Below, piece after piece: positions 1 to 6,596 of a stretch of DNA of 16,925 bases (position 1 is its first letter; every line of letters begins with the position of its first letter). The notes beneath the pieces are model-generated. The model worked only from the letters and a program-made list of their open reading frames with translations, ran no database searches and was not told where the DNA came from. The DNA lies in NCBI GenBank assembly GCA_024403005.1, contig JAKSSQ010000010.1, forward strand, positions 1 to 16,925, written 5' to 3'. This stretch comes from Clostridia bacterium. GTDB lineage: Bacteria > Bacillota > Clostridia > Peptostreptococcales > Anaerovoracaceae. Position numbers and translations under genes: made by a program.

Positions 1-881
1 TCGCAGCCTGCAAAAACCAGAACAAAATGTTTTATAAAGCTCATGGCAATTGCTACCGGCTGATATTTAAATTCTGGAGCCGAATCCTTATACCAGGAGT
101 CCAGTTCTGTCAAAGAGTTCTGGACTGACGTTTCAAGAAGGCTAATATTATCAGCGTTTTTCTTCTGAATCCCTTCCAAATCGGAATCCTGCTGCATTTT
201 AATTTCCACATCGCTGAAACTGTATCGATGCGGGGCAATCTCCGAATTTACATCTTCGTATTTGCTCACAAGCGAAGCTTTTAACGGGCCTACGATTGCG
301 GATACATCGCTTGCAGAGCTGCCGATTACGGTGACCTCAATGCAGGATTTGTAATAATTGGCTTCACCTTTTATTACTTCTCTGATGTATTTGCACTCTG
401 TTTCGATAGCTGAATTATCAAGGATGTACTCTGCTGCACCGGCATTGTTTATGTAATCTGAATAGATATTTAGTATGCGTTTTTCGTCGCGTATGCTCTG
501 GTATGCCTGTTCTGCGGTGGAATAATAACCGACGTTAATATCAAATTCAAAAGTTCCGCAGCACTCATTTTCAGGATCGATTTGCATGAGCAATGAATTG
601 TCATTATATTCCAGCTGGCTGGCCCTGCGGCTGTTAAGATCCTTCAGCCGGCTTATGAGCAAATCTTCTTTTTCGGACCATGCCTCCAGTTCGCTTTCGA
701 AAAAATCTTTAGCAGCCTCGTATTTTGTGCTGTCCAAAATGACTGTTACTTCTCTGAAATTTAAAGAAATACCGGCAATTATTCCGATGATAATCCCAAA
801 CATCAGAGCAAATCGCCAGTTTTTCAGAAATTTATATAATATACCCCTTAGATTTATTGTTCTGCTATTATCCTTTTGCAT
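1..881 (-). CDS. Wzz-like chain-length determinant / polysaccharide co-polymerase family membrane protein (partial, C-terminus outside window)
   Basis: Reading the minus strand from the ATG at 881 gives 293 codons without a stop to the window edge, so the C-terminus is missing. An in-frame TAA sits four codons upstream, which fixes the start near 881; the SD is weak (GGAAAG about 12 nt away). The N-terminus has the pattern INLRGILYKFLKNW followed by a membrane segment at about residues 24-40, resembling the N-terminal Wzz domain. A long extracytoplasmic region with charged, coiled-coil-prone stretches (about 58-85) follows, and a second hydrophobic segment begins near residue 277 at the edge. 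Two membrane segments flanking a large outer domain is the usual topology of proteins that control surface polysaccharide length. No Walker motif is seen in the part present. The family call is inference from topology and the N-terminal pattern; it could be another two-segment membrane protein. Confidence 0.6.
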   Translation of the reverse strand, partial: MQKDNSRTINLRGILYKFLKNWRFALMFGIIIGIIAGISLNFREVTVILDSTKYEAAKDFFESELEAWSEKEDLLISRLKDLNSRRASQLEYNDNSLLMQIDPENECCGTFEFDINVGYYSTAEQAYQSIRDEKRILNIYSDYINNAGAAEYILDNSAIETECKYIREVIKGEANYYKSCIEVTVIGSSASDVSAIVGPLKASLVSKYEDVNSEIAPHRYSFSDVEIKMQQDSDLEGIQKKNADNISLLETSVQNSLTELDSWYKDSAPEFKYQPVAIAMSFIKHFVLVFAGC

Positions 882-910
882 CCGTATGTATTACTTTCCA
901 TAAACCTTAT

Positions 911-934
911 ATATTAACCGATTTTGGTTAATAT
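911..934. promoter_or_regulatory. Perfect 9-bp inverted repeat, candidate operator between divergent genes
   Basis: ATATTAACC (911-919) and GGTTAATAT (926-934) are exact reverse complements with a 6-nt spacer. The repeat lies in the short divergent region between the Wzz-like gene and the small HTH regulator and covers the predicted transcription start of the former. It has no U-run, so it is not a terminator. An operator for the adjacent regulator is the simplest inference. Confidence 0.5.
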
Positions 935-936
935 TC

Positions 937-965
937 AATATACACCAAATACGGTTATCATTCAA
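937..965 (-). promoter_or_regulatory. Predicted sigma-A promoter for the Wzz-like gene
   Basis: On the minus strand TTGAAT (965-960) and TATATT (942-937) are separated by exactly 17 nt. Transcription would start near 930, leaving a leader of about 50 nt. The start point falls inside the inverted repeat at 911-934, so a protein bound there would block this promoter. Confidence 0.5.
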
Positions 966-992
966 GGTATCGAAAGGATAAACACAGTACCA

Positions 993-1208
993 ATGATCAC
1001 CTATGACCCTTTATGGAAGACTATGAAGCAGAAAAATGTTTCACAGTATTCATTAATAAAGAATTTTCATATAAGTCCGGCCCAGATTACCCGTCTTAAA
1101 AGAAACGAGAGCGTAAGCACGCATACAATAGACACCTTCTGCGAAATTCTGGATTGCTCCGTTTCAGACATCATGGAGTATAAAAAAGCAAGTCAGACTG
1201 ATAATTAA
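993..1208 (+). CDS. Small Cro/CI (XRE)-type helix-turn-helix regulator
   Basis: The 71-residue protein starting at the ATG at 993 (MITYDPLWKTMKQK...) is almost entirely one HTH domain. A recognition-helix region reads ISPAQITRLKRNESV, followed by a THTIDTFCEILDCSVSDIMEY tail that is very typical of compact XRE proteins (the HTH_26 type). A longer reading from a TTG at 924 would add 23 residues translated from the operator repeat and does not look domain-like, so 993 is preferred; AAAGGA lies 14 nt upstream, a rather long spacing. The gene is divergent from the Wzz-like gene and followed by a terminator. Role: DNA-binding regulator, probably of itself or of the divergent gene. The exact promoter was not resolved. 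Confidence 0.8.
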   Translation: MITYDPLWKTMKQKNVSQYSLIKNFHISPAQITRLKRNESVSTHTIDTFCEILDCSVSDIMEYKKASQTDN

Positions 1209-1233
1209 GTAAATATGCATTTAAGAAACGACA

Positions 1234-1259
1234 AAACCCCGGACAACAGCCCGGGGTTT
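1234..1259. terminator. Bidirectional terminator between the HTH gene and asd
   Basis: AAACCCCGG (1234-1242) pairs with CCGGGGTTT (1251-1259) around an 8-nt loop. T-rich sequence follows on the plus side (TTTCTTATT) and on the minus side (TTTTGTCGTTTCTT), so it can end both convergent units, the HTH gene (plus) and lysC-asd (minus). The remaining bases to 1308 show nothing else. Confidence 0.8.
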
Positions 1260-1308
1260 CTTATTGCACCGCTTTTTGGGGACGGCGGCAGGGATATTGT
1301 TGAAACTA

Positions 1309-2307
1309 TTACTTGAACAGCTCTGCAATCTGGATTGCGTTGGAAGCTGCGCCTTTGCGGATCTGGTCGCCGCAAACCCAGAGGGACAGGCCGTTTTCGT
1401 GGATCATGTCCTTGCGGATTCTGCCGACCCAGACCAGATCCTGGTCGGATGTGTTGAGCGGCATGGGGTACATTTCCTGATTGGGGTCATCGAAGAGCTT
1501 AACACCTTCTGCCTTGGCAAGAGCTGCCTTAGCTTCTTCTACGCTTACGGGTCTTTCCGTTGTAATGTCGATGCTTATAGCGTGGGAACGGAGAACGGGC
1601 ACGCGTACGCATGTGCAGCAGACCTTCATGTCGGGCAGGTGCATAATCTTGCGGCCTTCGTTAAGGAGCTTCATTTCTTCGGAGGAGTAGCCGAGTTCGT
1701 TAACTCCGCCGATCTTCGGGATAAGGTTGAACGCTATCTGGTGAGCAAATGCCTTGTGTTCAAGAGGCTTGCCAGCTGCGTAATCCATAGCCTGCTGCTC
1801 CAGTTCCTCGAGCCCAGCCTTGCCTGCGCCGGAAACTGCCTGGTAGCTGGATGCAACCATGGTCTGGATGGGAGAAATTGCGGAGATGGGAGCTACGCCT
1901 GTGAGCGCAATAATCGTAACGCAGTTGGGGTTAGCGATGAGTCCGTTATGCTTAAATGCGTCTTCCTTATTAACTTCTGGAACTACGAGAGGCACGCCTT
2001 CTGTGAGTCTGAATTCGCTGGAATTGTCGATATAAAGAGCGCCGCTTTCCTTGATTGCGGGCCACATGGCTCTGGAAATATCGTTTTCTGCAGCGCCGAG
2101 AACGATGTCCATGCCCTTGAAAGCTTCTGCTGTTGCTTCTTCGATTACAACGTCTTCTCCATTGAACTTTACTGTGCTGCCTGCGCTTCTTGCACTTGCA
2201 AGGGGCTTAAGCTGGCTTACGGGGAAGTTTCTTTCCTGCAGAACCTTAATCATTTCCATACCAACGGCGCCTGTAGCACCGAGAATTGCAACCTTAAATT
2301 CCTTCAT
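1309..2307 (-). CDS. asd: Aspartate-semialdehyde dehydrogenase
   Basis: A 332-residue NADP-dependent enzyme that reduces beta-aspartyl phosphate to aspartate semialdehyde, the branch compound for lysine/diaminopimelate, threonine and methionine; cytosolic. Seen directly: the nucleotide-binding GATGAVG at about 10-16, the catalytic cysteine in NPNCVT (Cys129), the active-site QAVSGAG at 156-162 and the substrate/catalytic RVPVLRSH with Arg240 and His242. Length is normal for the family. The start is supported by AGAGAGG about 8 nt upstream, located in the 3' end of lysC. The lysC stop is only 4 nt before this start, so the two are cotranscribed and probably translationally coupled. Regulation therefore comes from the attenuator in front of lysC. 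The identification is firm. Confidence 0.97.
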   Translation of the reverse strand: MKEFKVAILGATGAVGMEMIKVLQERNFPVSQLKPLASARSAGSTVKFNGEDVVIEEATAEAFKGMDIVLGAAENDISRAMWPAIKESGALYIDNSSEFRLTEGVPLVVPEVNKEDAFKHNGLIANPNCVTIIALTGVAPISAISPIQTMVASSYQAVSGAGKAGLEELEQQAMDYAAGKPLEHKAFAHQIAFNLIPKIGGVNELGYSSEEMKLLNEGRKIMHLPDMKVCCTCVRVPVLRSHAISIDITTERPVSVEEAKAALAKAEGVKLFDDPNQEMYPMPLNTSDQDLVWVGRIRKDMIHENGLSLWVCGDQIRKGAASNAIQIAELFK

Positions 2308-2311
2308 TTGT

Positions 2312-3643
2312 CTAACCTCTCTTTGTAAATCTGTCGTAAAGTACCTGTACTGCCTTTTTGTAATCGTCGTTGCTTACGCCGATAATAATGTTGAGTTCGC
2401 TCGCACCCTGAGAAATTGTACGGATGCTTATGTCGTTCTTGCCCAGTGCGGAGAAAAGGCTTCCGGAGATACCGGGGCGGCATGCCATAAGTCTGGAAAC
2501 GCAGGCAACAAGTGCGATATTGTCGGTGACCGTAATGCATCCTTTTCCGAACTTTTCTTCGAATTCTGCGATAATTGCGTAGATGTGGGACTTAACCGAA
2601 TCTGTGGGGACCAGGAAGTTGAACCCATCCACGCCTGTGGAAAGCTGGTCGATAACCAGGTTGTGGTTTTCCAGAATCTTAAGGGCCTGGCGGAGAACTT
2701 CCAGGTTGTGAGCCAGATCTTCGTAGTGTACATCTACTACGGAGAAGCCCTTGCGGCCTGCAATGCCTGTAATGTAGAACTTGTCTCTGTCGGATTCGGA
2801 TTCTTCGAACTTTTCTGCGATTAAGGTTCCGGGAGCTTCCGGATTGCCTGTATCCTTAATTACTACGGGGATCCCTGCATCTCTTACGGGAGAAACGGAT
2901 GCTTCGTGGAGAACCTTTGCACCCATGTATGTGAGTTCGCGGAGTTCGTCGTAGCTGATGTTGGGAATCGGGTAAGGATTTTCGACCAGAGCAGGGTCTG
3001 CCATTAAGATTCCGGGAACGTCTGTCCAGTTTTCGTACTTGTCTGCATTTAATGCTGCTGCGAGGAGAGAACCTGTAATGTCGGAACCTCCGCGGCTCAT
3101 GAGTGCCAGGCTGCCGTCGGGCATTGTGCCGTAGAAGCCGGGAACTACGATCTTTCCGGAAGACTTTTCGAAAGCTTCCTTGAAAGCTGCGTAGGTCTTT
3201 TCTCTGTTAATGCTCTTGTCGTAGTTGAAGAATACGTGTCCGTAGGAATCCACGAAGTCGAAGCCCAGGTGAGCTGCCATAATTCTGGCGGAGAGGTATT
3301 CGCCTCTGGATACGAGGAATTCCTTGTCTGCGCCGTTTACCAGCTTTTCCTCGATAGCTGCGAATTCAGCTTCTGCGTCGAAGTTTGCGTTGAGCCCATC
3401 AGCGATTTCTTCATATCTGGACTTAATAAGGTCCAGGATGTTTCTGTAATCTACACCGTACTGCACGTGTGCGTGGCAGAGGTAGAGCAGGTCTGTAATC
3501 TTGTTGTCTGCGGAATTTCTCTTGCCGGGAGCGCTTACTACCACTGCTCTGCGGCTATCGTCTGCCAGGACGATATTCTTTACGTTTTCGTATCTGGAAG
3601 CTTCTGCAAGGGAGCTTCCGCCGAACTTCACTACTTTAAGCAT
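2312..3643 (-). CDS. lysC: Aspartate kinase (monofunctional, two C-terminal ACT repeats)
   Basis: A 443-residue aspartokinase, the first step of the aspartate pathway (aspartate plus ATP to beta-aspartyl phosphate). KFGGSS at 6-11 is the signature ATP/substrate motif. SRGGSDITG at 183-191 and WTDVPGI at 206-212 complete the kinase domain. ACT-type regulatory repeats follow at about 290-360 and 370-443. Architecture and length match the YclM-like (AK III type) enzymes of Bacillota; which amino acid inhibits it cannot be told from sequence alone. The start has AAAGGAG at 3657-3651, 7 nt before the ATG. It is the first structural gene of the lysC-asd operon and lies directly behind a terminator hairpin that ends 17 nt upstream of the ATG, which makes it an attenuation-controlled gene. 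Confidence 0.96.
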   Translation of the reverse strand: MLKVVKFGGSSLAEASRYENVKNIVLADDSRRAVVVSAPGKRNSADNKITDLLYLCHAHVQYGVDYRNILDLIKSRYEEIADGLNANFDAEAEFAAIEEKLVNGADKEFLVSRGEYLSARIMAAHLGFDFVDSYGHVFFNYDKSINREKTYAAFKEAFEKSSGKIVVPGFYGTMPDGSLALMSRGGSDITGSLLAAALNADKYENWTDVPGILMADPALVENPYPIPNISYDELRELTYMGAKVLHEASVSPVRDAGIPVVIKDTGNPEAPGTLIAEKFEESESDRDKFYITGIAGRKGFSVVDVHYEDLAHNLEVLRQALKILENHNLVIDQLSTGVDGFNFLVPTDSVKSHIYAIIAEFEEKFGKGCITVTDNIALVACVSRLMACRPGISGSLFSALGKNDISIRTISQGASELNIIIGVSNDDYKKAVQVLYDRFTKRG

Positions 3644-3660
3644 TGTCTTTCTCCTTTGTT

Positions 3661-3694
3661 AATAAAAAACCGCCTGTCCGTATAGAACAAGCGG
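3661..3694 (-). terminator. Attenuator terminator upstream of lysC
   Basis: On the minus strand CCGCTTGTTC (3694-3685), loop TATAC, GGACAGGCGG (3679-3670) form a 10-bp stem with two G-U pairs, followed by six T (3669-3664) then ATT. It lies between a leader peptide gene and the lysC ribosome binding site, with no gene end needing termination. Its left arm also pairs with 3742-3727, so it can be prevented from forming. Confidence 0.88.
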
Positions 3695-3742
3695 TGGTGT
3701 TTCTTTTATCTGAATACCTTATCTTTCGCTCTGTTCCATACG
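3679..3742 (-). promoter_or_regulatory. Antiterminator of the thr-leader attenuator
   Basis: CGTATGGAACAGAGCG (3742-3727, codons 26-31 of the leader peptide) pairs with CGCTTGTTCTATACG (3693-3679): 15 base pairs with one G-U and one bulged base. The downstream strand is the left arm and loop of the terminator, so the two structures exclude each other. A ribosome at the leader stop codon (3721-3719) would cover the 3' half of the upstream strand and favour termination; one stalled at threonine codons 8-19 would leave it free. Confidence 0.82.
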
Positions 3743-3817
3743 CAAAACTGCCCCGATCCCTGTGGTACCGGAGGTGGTAGTAGTGCATGTAGTTGTGAAC
3801 ATTGCGAATGCGAACAT
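3719..3817 (-). CDS. Threonine-rich attenuator leader peptide of the lysC-asd operon (32 aa)
   Basis: ATG at 3817 opens a 32-codon frame ending in TAA at 3721-3719. It begins MFAFAMF, then TTTCTTTTSGTTG, then IGAVLRMEQSER: 9 threonine codons within 12 positions (codons 8-19), using ACA, ACT and ACC. AAAGGA at 3832-3827 is spaced 9 nt from the start, and a consensus promoter lies just upstream. Composition, position and the following antiterminator/terminator pair match the known logic of ribosome-mediated attenuation, as in the enterobacterial thr leader, whose peptide also has runs of Thr and ends TTGNGAG. Function as a threonine sensor is inferred. A second in-frame ATG at 3802 would still include all Thr codons. 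Too short to be noticed by usual gene finders. Confidence 0.85.
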   Translation of the reverse strand: MFAFAMFTTTCTTTTSGTTGIGAVLRMEQSER

Positions 3818-3847
3818 TAAAGGTAATCCTTTCTTTAAGATGTCCTA

Positions 3848-3876
3848 ATTTTACTATCGCATTTTCCGATTGTCAA
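3848..3876 (-). promoter_or_regulatory. Consensus sigma-A promoter of the leader-lysC-asd operon
   Basis: TTGACA (3876-3871), a 17-nt spacer, then TAAAAT (3853-3848) on the minus strand. The start of transcription would be near 3841, about 24 nt before the leader peptide ATG, giving a leader RNA of roughly 200 nt before lysC. Confidence 0.85.
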
Positions 3877-3933
3877 TATCATTTTTTACGATTGATTGAT
3901 AAATTTATTTAATCGCTTCTGCAATAATAAAAA

Positions 3934-3969
3934 ACGCCGGAATCGGTCGATTTAAACCGGTTCCGGCGT
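3934..3969 (-). terminator. Terminator of the 685-residue unknown gene
   Basis: A 14-bp stem (3934-3947 with 3956-3969, one G-U pair) with an 8-nt loop. On the minus strand it is followed by TTTTTTATTATT. It ends the gene at 4001-6058 and separates it from the lysC promoter 60 nt further on. A T-rich run also follows on the plus side, but no plus-strand gene needs it. Confidence 0.88.
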
Positions 3970-4000
3970 CTTATTTTTCTTTAAAGTTTATTTATGGAAG

Positions 4001-6058
4001 CTATGCCATTCCTAAACCGGAAGCCTGGCTTTCCTTTGCCATTTCCTTCTGCTGAAGTTCCTTGCCGGCATCCTTTTCAACAGGCTGCTTTGTCTTAAGG
4101 TTTCTGTATTCCAGGGCAAATTTTGAAAGCTCGGAAGCTACCTTTGCATCGATGGGCTGCTTGCACATTGCATTAATCTTGTCCTGCGGCAGGTTCTTCG
4201 TCATGCTCTGGAAAACAGGGTCGTCCGCAAGGTTTCTGGCTGCAGCGCTGAAATAGTTTTCCGGCTTCGCACCGTACTGCTTTGCCTTGTCGTAGCCGCT
4301 GCTGAGAGACTTATCTTCGGAAAATTTGAGTCTCTTGAACTCGAAATCCATCTTAGTGCTTTCGGAGAAAGCAACAAATACCCTGGCGAGATCGTCTGCT
4401 GAGGGTTTTTCAATTGCCTGAAGATCCGCCTTGTACTTATCCAGTCCAACCTGGAACTGAGCCATGAAATCCAGATCCTTATCGCCGAGTTTAAGATCCT
4501 TTAAGCCTTCCTTCTTTTCGTTTACAGCCTTTGCATTGGCTTCAGCCTTAAGTTTTTCTTCTGCTTTTGCCTTTGCTCTTGCTTCTTGTGCTGCCTGCAG
4601 CTGAGCCTGCTTTTCCTGGTACTGCTCTACTGTAAGGCCTTGTATATCTGCAGCAGCCTTAATCTGTTCGTACGCAACTGCATTTGCTTTGGTCGTAAGA
4701 TCTTTCTGAGCAGCCTGCAGATTTCCCGGCTTCATGCTGTTGTTGTAATATACCTTAGACCTGGTGACCCCGGCGCGCAGCTTTTCGGATTCCTGGAATC
4801 TTTCCAGTTCTGCTTCGTATCTGCGAACGCTGTTAAGGCCCCATGTCTTGCCGAAAAGGTCGCCTATAACAGAGATAAGGGAATCTACTGCCTTTTCCAC
4901 AAAGCTCGGTTCCTTCGGCTTTGGTACATCCGGGAATGCCGGCGGATTTGCAACAGCTTCGCCTACCAGCAGCTTGTTTCCGAAGAACGGCTGGCAGAGA
5001 ATCGGATCCTTCTTATCTGCTTCTTCGATTGGAATTGCGTAGAACGGGTCGCCTGCTTCGTACAGTGCATCCATAGCCTCTGCATCCAGAACACCGGTCT
5101 TACCCATAATGGTTCTGTAAATTATCGGCTGATCGTTAGCGCCTACCTGGTTGCGGATGGCCGTCGTCCAATCGGCGAGAGAGCTGACCTTTGCGGTGGA
5201 AATATCGGTGAGTGTAACGATTTCCGGGAGATAACTTCCGCTTGTTCCCAGTTTTGATACAAGGTTTTTATCAATTAAATTGTAGACAAGAGGCTCCGGA
5301 AGTTTCTTAAGTGCGGTGAAATCAACGAAACTTGCAAGCGGGTGAGCCATGCTGCTGACTTCCGTGAGGAAAAGGTTTGAAGAGCCGTAAAGGCTGCCGT
5401 ATTTAACCTCAGCATCGGCGAGTTCTTCCTGTGTAAAGCCATCTTTATACAGAGGCAGCAGCTTCTCGCTTTCCATGCCCATGGAACTTGCAATTCGCAC
5501 TTCGCGGTACAGATCCAGTTTCTTTTCCGGCGTATCGGCAGTCATAATCCGGTTGTTGAGGTCTGCCATGTGGTCTGCAGCCTTTTTCAGTTCACCGGGT
5601 GCAAATTTATTAAATTCTTCCTTGAATTTATCTGCGTCGAAGGGCTCGGTATTTATGATTTCGTAAAGAGCTTCTCGCGTTTCCTTGGAGCCATAAAGGT
5701 CGATGTAGCCGGCAAGGGCTTCAACAGATCTCTGCTCTTTAAAAGTGCCGACTCTTATGCAGGCACTGCGAATCGGAGAGAACATAATGTCGATTTCCAC
5801 GTCGGTCATGACATCCATAACCTTATCCTGGATCTTTCTCTGAGATTCAAGGACTGCAAGGTTCGGCTTATAGGAATCCGGGAGTGCGCTGACAAATGCA
5901 TCGATGCTTTCCGCGTGGGTAGCGTTGGCAGGCTGGAATTTTGTTCTTATCTGCTCTTTCTGCTCCGGTGTCAGTCTTTGAGAGCTGAGATCCGTACGGA
6001 AATTGGAGAATTCAGCGCTGTTGCGGATTTTTTCGGATATGGTAATAAAATACGGCAT
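4001..6058 (-). CDS. Uncharacterised 685-residue soluble protein with Ala/Lys/Glu-rich coiled-coil region
   Basis: I do not recognise this protein. The start is secure: AGGAGG lies 5 nt before the ATG. There is no signal peptide, lipobox or membrane segment, so a cytoplasmic location is the default. Residues 1-370 are a mixed, probably helical region; a proline-rich linker follows at about 371-385 (NPPAFPDVPKPKEPS); residues about 410-430 and 480-520 are strongly charged and Ala/Lys/Glu-rich, consistent with coiled coil; the tail (about 655-680) is Lys/Gln/Glu-rich and probably disordered. No nucleotide-binding, catalytic or cysteine-cluster motif was seen. The gene is monocistronic, with its own promoter and terminator and no functional link to the flanking lysC or isc genes. 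Codon use looks like its neighbours, which argues against very recent acquisition. A structural or scaffold role is possible but unproven. Confidence 0.85.
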   Translation of the reverse strand: MPYFITISEKIRNSAEFSNFRTDLSSQRLTPEQKEQIRTKFQPANATHAESIDAFVSALPDSYKPNLAVLESQRKIQDKVMDVMTDVEIDIMFSPIRSACIRVGTFKEQRSVEALAGYIDLYGSKETREALYEIINTEPFDADKFKEEFNKFAPGELKKAADHMADLNNRIMTADTPEKKLDLYREVRIASSMGMESEKLLPLYKDGFTQEELADAEVKYGSLYGSSNLFLTEVSSMAHPLASFVDFTALKKLPEPLVYNLIDKNLVSKLGTSGSYLPEIVTLTDISTAKVSSLADWTTAIRNQVGANDQPIIYRTIMGKTGVLDAEAMDALYEAGDPFYAIPIEEADKKDPILCQPFFGNKLLVGEAVANPPAFPDVPKPKEPSFVEKAVDSLISVIGDLFGKTWGLNSVRRYEAELERFQESEKLRAGVTRSKVYYNNSMKPGNLQAAQKDLTTKANAVAYEQIKAAADIQGLTVEQYQEKQAQLQAAQEARAKAKAEEKLKAEANAKAVNEKKEGLKDLKLGDKDLDFMAQFQVGLDKYKADLQAIEKPSADDLARVFVAFSESTKMDFEFKRLKFSEDKSLSSGYDKAKQYGAKPENYFSAAARNLADDPVFQSMTKNLPQDKINAMCKQPIDAKVASELSKFALEYRNLKTKQPVEKDAGKELQQKEMAKESQASGLGMA

Positions 6059-6092
6059 GGAAACCTCCTGAGTTTATACTTTTCTATCTTGT

Positions 6093-6098
6093 ATTATA
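6093..6098 (-). promoter_or_regulatory. -10 element for the 685-residue unknown gene
   Basis: A perfect TATAAT on the minus strand (6098-6093) lies 34 nt before the start codon and would start transcription near 6086. No good -35 hexamer is found at 16-18 nt, so the promoter may depend on an activator or simply be weak. Confidence 0.5.
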
Positions 6099-6163
6099 CA
6101 GGGGAAAAGGACACAAAACAGATACACAAATTCAGATTCTGCAAAGAAATCCAAATAAAGCAA

Positions 6164-6187
6164 AAAACCGGGAGGCACCCCGGTTTT
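6164..6187 (-). terminator. Terminator of the iscS-iscU unit
   Basis: AAAACCGGG (6164-6172) pairs with CCCGGTTTT (6179-6187) around a 6-nt loop. On the minus strand the stem is followed by TTTTTTGCTTTATTT. It lies 20 nt after the iscU stop. Confidence 0.85.
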
Positions 6188-6206
6188 CCGCGCATTATAT
6201 CACTTG

Positions 6207-6587
6207 CTACTGTGCTTTCTTGGACTTGTAATCTTCGAGAGCAGCCTGAATAGCCTCTTCCGCAAGGACAGAGCAGTGCATCTTGTGGGCGGGCAGACCG
6301 TCCAGAGCCTCTGCTACAGCCTTATTGGTGAGTTCCATGGCCTCGGACACGTGCTTGCCCTTAATGAGCTCCGTAGCCATGGAGCTGGATGCGATTGCAC
6401 TGCCGCATCCGAAAGTTTCGAATTTAACGTCTTCTATAATTTCCTCGTCGTTAATCTTAAGGTAAATCTTCATGATGTCGCCGCAGGCAGTGTTTCCGAC
6501 TTCGCCTACACCGCTGGGATCTTCGATAGTTCCTACGTTTCTGGGATTACGGAAATGGTCCATAACCTTATCGCTGTAAAGTGCCAT
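6207..6587 (-). CDS. iscU: Fe-S cluster assembly scaffold IscU/NifU-like
   Basis: A 126-residue scaffold on which Fe-S clusters are built from sulfur delivered by the neighbouring cysteine desulfurase. The three ligand cysteines are all present: Cys35 in GNTACGD, Cys61 in FGCGSA and Cys105 in KMHCSV, together with Asp37. The LPAHK stretch at 98-102 sits where IscU proteins carry their LPPVK chaperone-binding motif. Length is typical of the stand-alone IscU-like domain, with no C-terminal Nfu domain. The start is supported by TAGGAGG, which overlaps the TAG stop of iscS; the genes are 9 nt apart. The Clostridial two-gene iscS-iscU arrangement is usual. The name nifU is used in many annotations for the same protein. 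Confidence 0.95.
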   Translation of the reverse strand: MALYSDKVMDHFRNPRNVGTIEDPSGVGEVGNTACGDIMKIYLKINDEEIIEDVKFETFGCGSAIASSSMATELIKGKHVSEAMELTNKAVAEALDGLPAHKMHCSVLAEEAIQAALEDYKSKKAQ

Positions 6588-6596
6588 AATTTCCTC

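Noticed and set aside
586..903. Plus-strand 105-codon frame opposite the Wzz-like gene
   Set aside because: Shadow of the partial minus-strand gene, which runs open for 293 codons to the window edge and has a membrane-protein layout.
924..992. Longer start (TTG at 924) for the XRE regulator
   Set aside because: The added 23 residues are read from the operator palindrome; the domain begins at the ATG at 993.
1278..1285. GGGGACGG, the head of the palindrome family, near the end of asd
   Set aside because: An isolated 8-base match with no inverted arm; could be chance or a decayed copy, so not listed as a repeat.
1264..2328. A 354-codon open frame on the plus strand opposite asd and a 257-codon one at 2051-2824
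   Set aside because: Cys/Val/Leu-rich mirror translations of asd and lysC with no domain or suitable ribosome binding site; the minus-strand genes carry all the motifs.
3644..3850. Lysine riboswitch or T-box in front of lysC
   Set aside because: The leader is only about 200 nt, lacks the multi-helix lysine aptamer and the T-box bulge sequence, and is fully explained by a leader peptide and two alternative hairpins.
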